The notes: generated from the sequence alone by a model not told the origin. A stretch of 64,000 nucleotides of DNA from JAXDMK01 sp963790325 (GCA_963790325.1 CAWBNY010000002.1:930001-994000), one strand, 5' to 3'. Positions 53,281-62,377 are shown, counted from the first letter of the stretch. Made by a program: numbers and translations.

Positions 53281-53829
53281 CTACTGGCGCCAGACCCGGG
53301 CGCCGTTGTCGACGTGGAGGAAGCCCTCCCGGAAGTACCGGCCCACCCCACCGCCGCCGTCGAGCAGGGCGTCGGCCCGGTCGGCCCACTCCTGGATGGT
53401 GCCCTCCTGGAAGTAGACGTCGGCTGCGGCCGCCACCTCCTCGAGGTGGAGGGTGTAGACGTGGTACGAGCTCGACGCCCCTCCGATCGAGGCGTTGTGC
53501 TCCTCGGTGCGGAAGCCGGACGTGACGGTGCAGACGCCGAACTCGTCCCGCAGCGGCTGCAGGACCCGCTCGCACAGCGCCTGCAGGCCGGGAACGGCCT
53601 CCTCGGGGACGGGAGTGCGGTCGTCGTCCTGGCAGGCGAACTCGAACCGGCTGAAGTTGGCGGTCAGCCTGACATCGCCCTCGATGTCGGGCAGGAACTC
53701 GATGCCGTTGCGGGTGAGCAGCGCCTCGAGGTCCTCGACCTCCTGCCGGAGTCGCCTGACCTCATCGAGGAGAACGCCCTGGGCTTCGCCCGACTCGTCG
53801 ACCGGCGGGGGTGTGTCGTCATAGGCCAT
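53281..53829 (-). CDS. peptidase M15-like (D-Ala-D-Ala carboxypeptidase-related) protein
   Basis: 182 residues from the ATG at 53829. The N-terminus has a short coiled coil (LLDEVRRLRQEVEDLEALL), then LTANFSRFEFACQDDDRTPV. The M15A-type core is VTSGFRTEEHNASIGGASSS with metal ligand candidates in SYHVYTLHLEEVAAAADVYF and FREGFLHVDNG. No signal peptide is visible, which is odd for a wall peptidase. The intervening HVYTLHLEEVA segment differs from typical family members, so activity is uncertain. Confidence 0.72.
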   Translation of the reverse strand: MAYDDTPPPVDESGEAQGVLLDEVRRLRQEVEDLEALLTRNGIEFLPDIEGDVRLTANFSRFEFACQDDDRTPVPEEAVPGLQALCERVLQPLRDEFGVCTVTSGFRTEEHNASIGGASSSYHVYTLHLEEVAAAADVYFQEGTIQEWADRADALLDGGGGVGRYFREGFLHVDNGARVWRQ

Positions 53830-53839
53830 GGTCGATCTT

Positions 53840-55291
53840 CTACCCCGGCCCGTCGACCGCCACCAGTCCGGGACGACCCCACCGCAGCTCCCAGGAGGCG
53901 GCCCGGGTCTCGGCCGGCGAGGCACCGACCACCGTGTCGAGGTGCCACCAGTCCCCCCGGACCCGCTCGGGGGTGACGTCGATCACGACGTACCCGTGAT
54001 GGCGGAGGTCGACCATCCGCACGTGCCGGTTCTGCCACCGGAAGGTTCGCTCCGACATCGTCGCCCCCAGCCGGCCGCCGGGTACGAGGATGTCGGCGAA
54101 GGACGGCGACGACACCGACGGGCCGACGAACTCGGCCCCTACCGGCAGGTCGTTGGCCCACGACGAGTGGATGTCGCCGCTGAGCACGGCGGCGTTGCCA
54201 CCGGCCGCGGCCAGGATTCCGTACAGCCAGTCCCGCTCGCCGGGGTAGCCGTCCCACTGGCCGGGGTTGAGCAGGCGGCCGGCCACCAGAGGAGTGGGGG
54301 CGAGCACCACCTGGTTGCCGAGCAGGCGCCACCGGGCGGTGGAGGCGGCCACCTCCGCCGCCAGCCAGGCCCGCTGGGCGGGGCCGAGCAGGGAGCGCTC
54401 CCGGTCGCCGCGGGGCACCCTGACGACGACCCCCCGGCCGCCTCCGACGGGCTCGTCCCGGCCGACCAGCCGGGTGTCGAGCATCAGCAGGTCGGCCAGG
54501 TCGCCCCACGACACGCTGCGGTAGACGCGCTCGGGCCCGGCCGGGTCGGGCTGCCGGACCGGCATCCACTCCCAGTAGGCCTGCATCGCGGCCGCCCGCC
54601 GGTCGGACCACGACCCGTGGCGCCGGGGGTTGTGCTCGCTGGCCCCGTGCCACCAGGCTCCCCCGGCCAGCTCGTGGTCGTCCCAGACGGCCACCATCGG
54701 GTGGCGGGCGTGGAGGGCCTGAAGGTCGGCGTCGGTCTTGTAGAGGGCGTGGCGGGCGCGGTAGGCCTCGATGCCGACGGCTCGGCCCGGCGGGTGCCGG
54801 CGGGGGCCGTTGTGGGAGTGGCGCCCGTTCTCGTAGAGGTAGTCGCCCACGTGGACGACGAGGTCGACGTCGCGGCGGGCGAGGTTGCGGTAGGCGTGGA
54901 ACCAGCCGGCGGCGTAGGAGGCGCAGGAGACCAGTCCCAGGCGGAGGTGGTCGACGGGGACGTCGCGGGCGGGGGCGGTGCGGGTGCGGCCGACCGACGA
55001 CTTGTCACCGCCGGGGCCGGTGAACCGGTACCAGTAGGTGGCGGCGGGCGCCAGACCCTTCACGTCGACCTTGACCGTGTGGTCGGCTTCGGGACCGGTG
55101 GCGGCCGTCCCCCGGGCGACCACGTGGTGGAAGTCGGCGTCGGTGGCGACGGACCACCCGACGTCGACGGCCGAGGCCGAGGCCGAGGTCGAGTTCGGGG
55201 CCGGGCCCCGTCCGGGCGCCGTCCACCGGGTCCACAGCACCACCGAGTCGGGGAGGGGGTCGCCACTGGCCACGCCGTGGCCGAACGTCAC
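53840..55291 (-). CDS. PhoD-like phosphatase without export signal
   Basis: 483 residues from the GTG overlapping the stop of the M50 fusion gene (GTGA). It starts directly at the PhoD beta domain (VTFGHGVASGDPLPDSVVLW) with no Tat or Sec signal. Metallophosphatase ligands are present: GLVSCASYAAGWFHAYRN, LVVHVGDYLYENGRH, VAVWDDHELAGGAW, AVLSGDIHSSWAND and RHHGYVVIDV. The missing leader suggests a cytoplasmic enzyme, or one exported with a partner. It is co-transcribed behind the membrane protease and ahead of the M15 gene. Confidence 0.85.
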   Translation of the reverse strand: MTFGHGVASGDPLPDSVVLWTRWTAPGRGPAPNSTSASASAVDVGWSVATDADFHHVVARGTAATGPEADHTVKVDVKGLAPAATYWYRFTGPGGDKSSVGRTRTAPARDVPVDHLRLGLVSCASYAAGWFHAYRNLARRDVDLVVHVGDYLYENGRHSHNGPRRHPPGRAVGIEAYRARHALYKTDADLQALHARHPMVAVWDDHELAGGAWWHGASEHNPRRHGSWSDRRAAAMQAYWEWMPVRQPDPAGPERVYRSVSWGDLADLLMLDTRLVGRDEPVGGGRGVVVRVPRGDRERSLLGPAQRAWLAAEVAASTARWRLLGNQVVLAPTPLVAGRLLNPGQWDGYPGERDWLYGILAAAGGNAAVLSGDIHSSWANDLPVGAEFVGPSVSSPSFADILVPGGRLGATMSERTFRWQNRHVRMVDLRHHGYVVIDVTPERVRGDWWHLDTVVGASPAETRAASWELRWGRPGLVAVDGPG

Positions 55292-57357
55292 ACCGTCGTC
55301 GACAGGACCTCCAGGGCCCGGGCCAGGCTCTCCACCCCCTCGACGGTGAGCCCGTCGTGGCGGGCGTCGTCGGCCTCGTCCGACGGGACGAGGAGGACCG
55401 AGGCGCCGGCCGCGGCGGCGGCGGCGGCGGTCGCGGCCGGGTCGCCGGCGGGACCGAGGTGGCCGTCGGCGTCGATGGCGCCGACGGCGGCGACGGTGCG
55501 GCCCCGGGCCACATCGTGGGCGGAGAGGAGGTCGGCGATGGCCAGAGCGTAGGCCAGACCCGCGCCCGGCCCGCCGGAGGCCCGGCCCGAGAACGTGACC
55601 TCGAAGGGCAGCTCCACCGAGAGGTCCCGGGTCTCCAGCGTCATCCCGATCCCGCCCTCGGCGGTGGTGACGACGATGTCGATCACCGGTCCGCCCCGCT
55701 CCACGGAGAGCACGAGGGCGGTGCTGGGCGGGCTGGCCCGGACGATCTCGGCCACCAGCGCGGCCTGGCTCACCGGCCGGCCGTCGACGGCCAGGACGAC
55801 GTCGCCCGGCCGGAGGGCGCCGGCCGCCGGCGTCCCCGGCCCCACCGCCACCACGACCGCCCCGGTGCCGGTCACCGTCGCCGGCAGGCCCTGGGACAGG
55901 GCGGCGGCGGCCGCGGCGAGGATCCGCGTCTCCCGGGCCTGGCCCGGGTGGTGACCGCCTCCGACCTCGTCGGCCTCCCCGGCGGACACCACCCGGTGCC
56001 CGTCCCGGACGAGCGCCACCAGTGCGCCCAGGGCGTTGGTCCGCCGGGCCTCGACGGTGGGGACCAGGAACCGGCCGGTGACCGGGGTGACCGGCACCCC
56101 GTCGACCGACACGTCGGAGGCCACGTCGACCGCCGGCCCGGGGCTGACCACCACCAGCGGAGGGCGGTAGAGGACACCCACCGTGAGCAGGCACAACGCC
56201 GCCACCACCACCTGCGCCCGGCGGCCGGCGGCGCCGGGCGGGTCGGGGGTGGCGGCGCCGGCGGTGGCTCGGTCGAGGGCGCCGGCCACGTCGTCCTCGT
56301 CGAGGATGCCCACCACCCGGCCGTCCTCGATCACCACCACCTGCCCGGTGGGATTCGTCCCGTCGAAGCGGTCGACCATGTCGAGGACGGCGTCGGCCGC
56401 GTCGACCATGGGGATGTCGTCGAGGGGGGTCATCACCTCCTCCACCCGCCGGTCGCCCCGCTCCGCGGACGGCACCCGGCGGGCGTGGTCGAGCACGACG
56501 ACGCCCAGCAGGCGACCGCCGCCGAGCACCGGGTAGCCGGAGCGGACGGGCGCCGGCGGATGCTCCACCAGGCGGGCCACCGGCGTGTCGTCGAGGACGA
56601 CCCCCGGATCGGACGACATCACGTCGGCCGCGGTGAGGCCGTGGAGGCGGTGGCGGGTGAGGGCGTCGGCCACCTCGGCGGTGGCGGCCCGCACGAGAAA
56701 GGCGCCCAGGACCACCAGCCACACCCCGAGCAGGCGGGACCCCGCCCACAGGTCGAGCAGCCCGACCACCACGAGCGTCATCCCGAAGGCCTGGCCGGCC
56801 CGGCCGCTGGACCGGGTGGCGGCCAACCGGTCGCCCCCGCGACGCCACAGCCATGCCCGCAGGATCCGGCCCCCGTCGAGGGGGAGGGCGGGGACGAGGT
56901 TGAAGGCGGCCACCACCAGGTTCAGGCGGGCGACGTAGTCCAGCACCCCGCCGACCGCGCCCTCGGCCCGGCCCGCGGCCAGCGCCAGCCCGCCGGCCAG
57001 GGCCAGCGACACCAACGGCCCCGACCCGGCGACCGCCAGCTCCTGGCCCGGCGAGCGGGCCCGGTGGCCGGTGTCGGACACCCCGCCCAGGAGCCACAGC
57101 GTGACGCCGCAGACGGGCATCCCCGCCCGCCGGGCAACCACTGCGTGGGCCAGCTCATGGAGGACGACCGACAGGAACAGCAGGCCGGCGGCGGCCACGG
57201 CCATGACCACGTGGCCGGCTCCGCCCACCTCCGGGAAGTCGGCCGGGAACACGGACGCGGCCAGCGTCCAGGCCACGACCGCGAACGCGACCGGCCAGGT
57301 CCAGTGGGCGTCCACCGGGATGCCGCCCAGGCGGAGCAGTCGAAACGTCGGTCCCAC
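55288..57357 (-). CDS. site-2-protease (M50) fused to CBS pair, PDZ and degenerate Lon domain
   Basis: 689 residues from the GTG at 57357. The M50 membrane protease has HELAH at residues 67-71 and the second metal ligand in ALPLDGGRILRAWLWR (Asp161). CBS domains lie at about 242-298 and 303-365. A membrane helix at 380-400 leads into the YlbL-type block LVVVSPGPAVDVASDVSVDG, a PDZ domain (490-560; GALRPGDVVLAVDGRPVS) and a Lon-like domain (575-689). In that last domain the motif reads GGPGAG instead of GGPSAG and no lysine is present at all, so the Ser-Lys dyad is gone. The M50-CBS half alone is known; the fusion to a YlbL-like half looks unusual. Sensing of adenylates by CBS is inferred. Confidence 0.85.
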   Translation of the reverse strand: MGPTFRLLRLGGIPVDAHWTWPVAFAVVAWTLAASVFPADFPEVGGAGHVVMAVAAAGLLFLSVVLHELAHAVVARRAGMPVCGVTLWLLGGVSDTGHRARSPGQELAVAGSGPLVSLALAGGLALAAGRAEGAVGGVLDYVARLNLVVAAFNLVPALPLDGGRILRAWLWRRGGDRLAATRSSGRAGQAFGMTLVVVGLLDLWAGSRLLGVWLVVLGAFLVRAATAEVADALTRHRLHGLTAADVMSSDPGVVLDDTPVARLVEHPPAPVRSGYPVLGGGRLLGVVVLDHARRVPSAERGDRRVEEVMTPLDDIPMVDAADAVLDMVDRFDGTNPTGQVVVIEDGRVVGILDEDDVAGALDRATAGAATPDPPGAAGRRAQVVVAALCLLTVGVLYRPPLVVVSPGPAVDVASDVSVDGVPVTPVTGRFLVPTVEARRTNALGALVALVRDGHRVVSAGEADEVGGGHHPGQARETRILAAAAAALSQGLPATVTGTGAVVVAVGPGTPAAGALRPGDVVLAVDGRPVSQAALVAEIVRASPPSTALVLSVERGGPVIDIVVTTAEGGIGMTLETRDLSVELPFEVTFSGRASGGPGAGLAYALAIADLLSAHDVARGRTVAAVGAIDADGHLGPAGDPAATAAAAAAAGASVLLVPSDEADDARHDGLTVEGVESLARALEVLSTTV

Positions 57358-57438
57358 GTCTGGTCGTGTACCCCGCCGGGAGGGGGATCTCTCCCTCCGG
57401 GTTGCGACAGGGCGTGCGGTTCGTGCCAGTCTGACGGG

Positions 57439-58080
57439 ATGGACGTCGGCATCCTCGGGGGCACGGGCCCCGCCGGACGGGCGCTGGCCGCCCGCCTGGC
57501 GTCCGCCGGCTACGACGTGATCATCGGGTCGCGGTCGGAGGACAAGGCGGCGGCGGTGTGCGACGACCTGCGGGCGGCCTGGCCCGACCGCTCGCTCAGC
57601 CTGGAGCCGGCCACCAACGAGGGGGCGGCCAAGGCCACCCTGGTGGTGGTGGGCACCCAGTGGGCGGCGGCGGAGCCGACGGTGGCATCGGTGGCGGGCG
57701 CCCTCGGCGGCAAGGTCGTGATCTCCATGGGCAACGCCTTGACCAAGGTGGGCCGGGAGCTGGTGCCGGTGCACCTGCCGGCGGGATCGGTGGCGGCGGC
57801 GGTGCAGCTGGCCGCGCCCGACTCGCTGGTGGCGGCCGCGTTTCACCACGTCCCCGCCCGGGAGCTGGGCCAGCTCGACCACCCGATGGCCTGCGACGTC
57901 CTCATCTGCACCGACCACGCCGAGGCCCTGGAGGCCACCACCGGCCTGGTCCGGGCCATCCCCGGCCTCCGGGCCGTGCCGGCCGGCTCGCTGGCCCTGG
58001 CGGGCACGGTGGAGGCGTTCACCGCGGTGCTGGTGCGCTTCCGCAAGGCCAGCCTCCGCCTCACCGGCATCGACGTCTAG
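57439..58080 (+). CDS. npdG: NADPH-dependent F420 reductase-like (NpdG/Fno) protein
   Basis: 213 residues. The N-terminus MDVGILGGTGPAGRALAARL and VIIGSRSEDKAA give an NADP-type Rossmann site. The rest matches Fno/NpdG: SMGNALTKVGRELVPVHLPA, LAAPDSLVAAAFHHVPARE and a C-terminal helix ending FRKASLRLTGIDV. Fno moves hydride between NADPH and coenzyme F420, and F420 use is common in actinobacteria. No other F420 gene is in the window. It is followed by the mshC-like gene after 9 bases. Confidence 0.8.
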   Translation: MDVGILGGTGPAGRALAARLASAGYDVIIGSRSEDKAAAVCDDLRAAWPDRSLSLEPATNEGAAKATLVVVGTQWAAAEPTVASVAGALGGKVVISMGNALTKVGRELVPVHLPAGSVAAAVQLAAPDSLVAAAFHHVPARELGQLDHPMACDVLICTDHAEALEATTGLVRAIPGLRAVPAGSLALAGTVEAFTAVLVRFRKASLRLTGIDV

Positions 58081-58089
58081 GCCCGGGAG

Positions 58090-59211
58090 GTGCGGTTCTA
58101 CGACACCGCTCGCGGTGAGGTGGTCGACTTCACGCCCGGTCGGGTCGTCACCATGTACACGTGCGGGATCACGCCGTACGACGCCACCCACGTCGGCCAC
58201 GCCGCCACCTACCTGCTCTACGACGTGGTCCAGCGCCGGCTGCGGGACGAGGGCTACCGCACCCTGTGCGTCCGCAACGTCACCGACGTCGACGACGACC
58301 TCCTGCGCAAGGCGCGCGAAGTGGGGATGCCCTACCTCGACCTGGCCGCCCGGGAGATGGCCAGGTTCGACGCCGACATGAAGGCCCTCGGCATGCTGCC
58401 CGCCTTCAGCGAGCCCCGGGCCACGTCGGCCATCCACGACATCCTCGGCTTCATCGGGATGGTGCTCGACCGGGGCCACGCTTACCAGGCCGGCGGCGGC
58501 GTCTACTTCGACGTCGCCTCGTTCCCCAGTTTCGGCCAGGTCAGCCACCTGGGCCGGGACGAGATGCTGAAGCTGGCCGCGGAGCGGGGCGGCAACCCCG
58601 ACGACCCGGTCAAGCGCGACCCCCTCGACTTCGTACTGTGGCAGCCGTCGGCCCCCGACGAGCCCTCGTGGCCGTCGTCGTGGGGGCCGGGGCGGCCCGG
58701 CTGGCACATCGAGTGCTCGGCCCTGGCGCTGCGGGAGCTGGGCACGAGCATCGACCTCCACGGGGGCGGATCAGACCTCATCTACCCCCACCACGAGTGT
58801 GAGGCGGCCCAGTCGGAGGCGGCCATCGGGGAGCGCTTCGTCCGCCGCTGGCTCCATGCCCCGATGGTGGAGCTGGACGGGGTCAAGATGTCGAAGTCGC
58901 TCGGGAACCTGGTGTTCGTGAGCGAGCTGGTCGCGGCGTGGGACCCGATGGCGGTGCGGCTGGCCATCCTCGACCACTCCTATCGGGCGCCGTGGTCGTG
59001 GCACGAGGGGTTGTTGCCCGTCGCCACCGACCGCCTGGCCCGATGGCGGGCGGCCGGGATGGGCGACGCGGCCGTGGACGCGGTGCGGGCCGCCATCGAC
59101 GACGACCTCGACTTCCCCCGGGCCATCGAGGCGATCGACCGGGCGGCCGCCGCCGGCGACGGGGCGAGCCAGGCCGCGAGCCTGCTCGGGGTCGACGTCA
59201 CCCCCGGCTGA
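58090..59211 (+). CDS. mshC: MshC-like cysteine ligase (class I cysteinyl-tRNA synthetase relative)
   Basis: 373 residues from the GTG at 58090, shorter than CysRS and lacking its tRNA-binding C-terminal domain. Zinc and HIGH regions: TMYTCGITPYDATHVGHAAT. Strong MshC-like blocks are WPSSWGPGRPGWHIECSALA, LHGGGSDLIYPHHECEAAQS and KMSKSLGNLVFVSELV. MshC joins cysteine to glucosaminyl-inositol in mycothiol synthesis. It lacks the about 15-residue N-terminal extension of the mycobacterial enzyme. No other msh gene is nearby, so a truncated CysRS paralog remains possible. Confidence 0.72.
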   Translation: MRFYDTARGEVVDFTPGRVVTMYTCGITPYDATHVGHAATYLLYDVVQRRLRDEGYRTLCVRNVTDVDDDLLRKAREVGMPYLDLAAREMARFDADMKALGMLPAFSEPRATSAIHDILGFIGMVLDRGHAYQAGGGVYFDVASFPSFGQVSHLGRDEMLKLAAERGGNPDDPVKRDPLDFVLWQPSAPDEPSWPSSWGPGRPGWHIECSALALRELGTSIDLHGGGSDLIYPHHECEAAQSEAAIGERFVRRWLHAPMVELDGVKMSKSLGNLVFVSELVAAWDPMAVRLAILDHSYRAPWSWHEGLLPVATDRLARWRAAGMGDAAVDAVRAAIDDDLDFPRAIEAIDRAAAAGDGASQAASLLGVDVTPG

Positions 59212-59295
59212 GGGGGCGGTCGCGTTCCGGACCGTGAGCGCGGTCGGCAGGCAGAAGTCGATCCGACCGCACCCTGACCCCCCGCCTCCGACCGA

Positions 59296-59301
59296 TAGGG
59301 T
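59296..59301 (+). promoter_or_regulatory. -10 box of a probable leaderless promoter
   Basis: TAGGGT lies 8 bases before the GTG at 59310. No Shine-Dalgarno. Confidence 0.45.
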
Positions 59302-59309
59302 GGGCCTAC

Positions 59310-59843
59310 GTGAGTGACGGGAAGTCCTTCTGGTCCACCGTCCCCGGGGTCATCACAGGAGTCGCCTCCGTCGTGACGGCCATCGTCGGGTTGCTGGGCA
59401 TCTCGGTGCAGGCCGGCTGGATCGGCGGTGGCGGCGGCGATGAGACCGTCGCCTCGTCGACCGACGGTGCGACGACGACTGCGGCGGGGGCCGCGACCAC
59501 CCCCTCCATGCCGGTCACCGCGGGCGACTTCGCAGTCGAGCCGGCCTCGGTGACCTTCGAGCCGCTGAAGTCCAAGCAGGCCACCATCACCGTCCGCAAC
59601 ACGGGCGACGTTTCCCTCTCCATGCGGACGCCGACCGTCAGCGGCTCGGGTGCGGCCAGCTTCAAGGCGGCTGACGTGAACTGCACGCGGGCCTCGCTCG
59701 CCCCCGGCCGGAGTTGCGAGCTCACCGCCACCTTCGCCCCCCCCGGACCCGGCGAGTACTCCGCCGTGCTCGTGGTGGCGGCGAGCAACGCCCCCCGCCA
59801 GGTGGAGGTCGACCTGAAGGGGAACCAGACCCTCCTCGGCTGA
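59310..59843 (+). CDS. membrane-anchored Ig-like (ASH/choice-of-anchor D type) domain protein
   Basis: 177 residues from the GTG at 59310. One N-terminal membrane segment (VITGVASVVTAIVGLLGISV) is followed by a Gly/Thr/Ala linker and a single beta-sandwich (FAVEPASVTFEPLKSKQATI, TVRNTGDVSLSMRTPTVSGS, FAPPGPGEYSAVLVVAASNA). A Cys pair in VNCTRASLAPGRSCEL is probably a disulfide. The NTGD...G.CEL...FAP pattern is that of ASPM-SPD-2-Hydin-like domains. Function is unknown; a short hairpin (59860-59880) follows. Confidence 0.7.
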   Translation: MSDGKSFWSTVPGVITGVASVVTAIVGLLGISVQAGWIGGGGGDETVASSTDGATTTAAGAATTPSMPVTAGDFAVEPASVTFEPLKSKQATITVRNTGDVSLSMRTPTVSGSGAASFKAADVNCTRASLAPGRSCELTATFAPPGPGEYSAVLVVAASNAPRQVEVDLKGNQTLLG

Positions 59844-59859
59844 TCCCGGTCGGCCGATG

Positions 59860-59880
59860 GCCCGGATCTCCCATCCGGGC
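59860..59880 (+). terminator. hairpin between the Ig-like gene and thrS
   Basis: GCCCGGAT/ATCCGGGC (8 bp, perfect) with a CTCCC loop and no U-tract, 17 bases after the stop of the upstream gene. Confidence 0.4.
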
Positions 59881-59897
59881 TCCACCCGTCCCGCCGG

Positions 59898-59903
59898 TAA
59901 CCT
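59898..59903 (+). promoter_or_regulatory. -10 box of a probable leaderless promoter for thrS
   Basis: TAACCT lies 9 bases before the thrS ATG at 59913. No Shine-Dalgarno. Confidence 0.45.
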
Positions 59904-59912
59904 CGGACCACG

Positions 59913-61856
59913 ATGCCGGAGATAACCCTGCCCGACGGGTCCGCCCGCACCCTGCCCGACGGAGCCAACGCCGGCGATCTGGCCGCCAGCATCGGCCGGG
60001 GACTGGCCAAGGCGGCGGTTGCGGCGACCGTCGACGGGCGTCCGGTCGACCTCGCCACGGCCCTCCCCGACGGGGCTGCGGTGGCCATCATCACCGCCAA
60101 CACCGACGAGGGGCGCTACGTCCTGCGCCACTCCACCGCCCACGTGATGGCCCAGGCCGTCACCGACCTCTTCCCGGGGGCCAAGTACGCCATCGGCCCG
60201 CCCATCGAGGACGGCTTCTACTACGACTTCGCCCTCCCCGGCGGGGCCCACTTCACCGACGACGACCTCGTCCGCATCGATGCCCGCATGCGGGAGATCG
60301 TGGCCGAGGACCAGCCCTTCGTCCGGGAGGAGCTGACCCGGGAGCAGGGGCTGGCCCGCTTCGCCGACCAGCCGTTCAAGGTCGAGATCATCGAGGGGGT
60401 CGACCCGGCCGAGGGGGCGGAGGGCGGGGCGGTCAGCGTCTACCGCAACAGTGCTGCACCGGATGGGGGCTGGATCGACCTGTGCCGGGGCCCCCACGTG
60501 CCCTCCACCACCCGGTTGGGGTCGTTCAAGCTCATGCGGGTGTCGGGGGCCTACTGGCGGGGCGACGAGCACCGTGACCAGCTCCAACGCATCTACGGCA
60601 CCGCCTGGGAGTCCGACAAGGCCCTGGCCGAGCACCTCCACCGGCTGGAGGAGGCCGAGCGCCGCGATCACCGCAAGCTGGGCCTGGAGCTCGACCTGTT
60701 CCACTTCCCGCCCGAGATCGGCGGCGGCCTGCCCGTCTTCCATCCCAAGGGCGGCCTCATCCGCAAGGTGATGGAGGACTACTCCCGGGCCGAGCACGAG
60801 GCGGCCGGCTACGAGTTCGTGTTCACGCCCCACCTCTCGAAGTCGACCCTCTTCGAGATCTCGGGCCACCTCGGCTGGTACGCCGACGGGATGTACCCGC
60901 CCATGGAGATGGACGGCGCCACCTACTACCCGAAACCCATGAACTGCCCCATGCACATCCTCATCTACAAGGCGCAGGCGCGGTCGTACCGGGAGCTGCC
61001 GCTGCGGTTGTTCGAGCTGGGGACGGTGTACCGCTACGAGCGCTCCGGCGTCCTCCACGGCCTCACCCGGGTGCGGGGCTTCGCCCAGGACGACGCCCAC
61101 ATCTTCGTGACGCCCGACCAGCTGGCGGGGGAGCTCACGTCGCTGCTGGCCTTCGTCCTGCGCATCCTGCGCACCTTCGGCCTGACCGACTTCGAGGCCG
61201 AGCTGGCCACCCGGCCCGACAAGTTCGTGGGCGAGCCGGAGGAGTGGGACGTGGCCACCGTCGCCCTGCGGGAGGCGTTGGAGGCCTCCGCCATCCCTTA
61301 CACGGTGGCGGAGGGGGAGGGCGCCTTCTACGCCCCCAAGATCGACGTCCACGTGAAGGACGCCATCGGCCGGCGGTGGCAGATCTCCACCCTCCAGGTC
61401 GACCTCCAGATGCCGCAGCGCTTCGACATGGAGTTCGTCGGGGCCGACAACGCCCGCCACCGGCCGTTCATGATCCACCGGGCCCTCTTCGGGTCGGTGG
61501 AGCGCTTCTTCGCCATCATCCTGGAGCACTACGCGGGGGCCCTGCCGGCCTGGCTGTCGCCGGTGCAGGCCCGGGTGCTGGGCGTGCGCGACGACCACCA
61601 GCCCTACGCCGACTCGGTCGTGACCCGGCTGAAGGGGGCCGGGCTGCGGGTCGACACGGCCGCGGCCGACGAGCCCCTGGGCGGGCGCATCCGCAAGGCC
61701 AAGCTGGAGAAGCTGCCCTACGTCCTGGTGGTGGGGGACGCCGACGTGGTCGCGGGCACGGTCGGGGTCAACCCCCGGGGCGGCCAGGTCGAGAGGGGGG
61801 TGCCCGTCGACGACGTCGTCGCCCGGCTGGCGGACGAGGTGGCCGCCAGAGCGTGA
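59913..61856 (+). CDS. thrS: threonyl-tRNA synthetase
   Basis: 647 residues. An N-terminal TGS domain (MPEITLPDGSARTLPDGANA) is followed by the editing domain (RHSTAHVMAQAVTDLFPGAK) and class II catalytic core with GPPIEDGFYYDF, the zinc Cys in KPMNCPMHILIYKAQARSY, motif 2 YRYERSGVLHGLTRVRGFAQ and motif 3 RPFMIHRALFGSVERFFAII. A C-terminal anticodon-binding domain completes it. Overlaps the HIT gene downstream by GTGA. Confidence 0.96.
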   Translation: MPEITLPDGSARTLPDGANAGDLAASIGRGLAKAAVAATVDGRPVDLATALPDGAAVAIITANTDEGRYVLRHSTAHVMAQAVTDLFPGAKYAIGPPIEDGFYYDFALPGGAHFTDDDLVRIDARMREIVAEDQPFVREELTREQGLARFADQPFKVEIIEGVDPAEGAEGGAVSVYRNSAAPDGGWIDLCRGPHVPSTTRLGSFKLMRVSGAYWRGDEHRDQLQRIYGTAWESDKALAEHLHRLEEAERRDHRKLGLELDLFHFPPEIGGGLPVFHPKGGLIRKVMEDYSRAEHEAAGYEFVFTPHLSKSTLFEISGHLGWYADGMYPPMEMDGATYYPKPMNCPMHILIYKAQARSYRELPLRLFELGTVYRYERSGVLHGLTRVRGFAQDDAHIFVTPDQLAGELTSLLAFVLRILRTFGLTDFEAELATRPDKFVGEPEEWDVATVALREALEASAIPYTVAEGEGAFYAPKIDVHVKDAIGRRWQISTLQVDLQMPQRFDMEFVGADNARHRPFMIHRALFGSVERFFAIILEHYAGALPAWLSPVQARVLGVRDDHQPYADSVVTRLKGAGLRVDTAAADEPLGGRIRKAKLEKLPYVLVVGDADVVAGTVGVNPRGGQVERGVPVDDVVARLADEVAARA

Positions 61857-62377
61857 CCCTCGAGCGGCTGTGGGCCGGCTGGCGGAGCGAGTACGTCGCC
61901 CGGGCGGCCGACGACGATCCCTCCGACCGGTCGGAGGGATCGTGTGTGTTCTGCCGCATCCTGGCCTCCGACGGCCCCGCCGAGGACACCAACGTCGTGT
62001 GGCGGGACGGCGCCGTGGCCGCCGTCCTCAACGCCTATCCCTACACGTCGGGGCACCTGCTGGTGATGCCCGTGCGCCACGTGGCCGAGATCGAGGACCT
62101 CGATCCGGTCGAGGGGGCGGTCCTGTGGTCGACGGTGGTGGCGGGCGTCACCGCCCTCAAGGCCGCCTACCGGCCTCACGGGCTGAACGTCGGCGCCAAC
62201 CTGGGCCGGCCCGCGGGCGCGGGCATCCCTGCCCACTTCCACGTCCACCTCGTGCCCCGGTGGGACGGCGACACCAACTTCATGACCACCGTGGCCGAGA
62301 CCCGGGTCCTCCCCGAGTCGCTGCCGGAGACCCTCGCCCGGGTTCGCGCCGCATGGCCGGGGGCAAAAGAAGGCTAA
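61853..62377 (+). CDS. HIT family protein, Ap4A phosphorylase-like
   Basis: 174 residues from the GTG overlapping the thrS stop. The N-terminus LERLWAGWRSEYVARA is followed by CVFCRILASDGPAEDTNVVW, PYTSGHLLVMPVRHVAEIED and the histidine triad IPAHFHVHLVPRWDGDTNFM. Length, sequence and the position just after thrS match mycobacterial Rv2613c, described as an Ap4A phosphorylase. Aminoacyl-tRNA synthetases make Ap4A as a side product, so the pairing with thrS makes sense. Confidence 0.87.
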   Translation: MTLERLWAGWRSEYVARAADDDPSDRSEGSCVFCRILASDGPAEDTNVVWRDGAVAAVLNAYPYTSGHLLVMPVRHVAEIEDLDPVEGAVLWSTVVAGVTALKAAYRPHGLNVGANLGRPAGAGIPAHFHVHLVPRWDGDTNFMTTVAETRVLPESLPETLARVRAAWPGAKEG

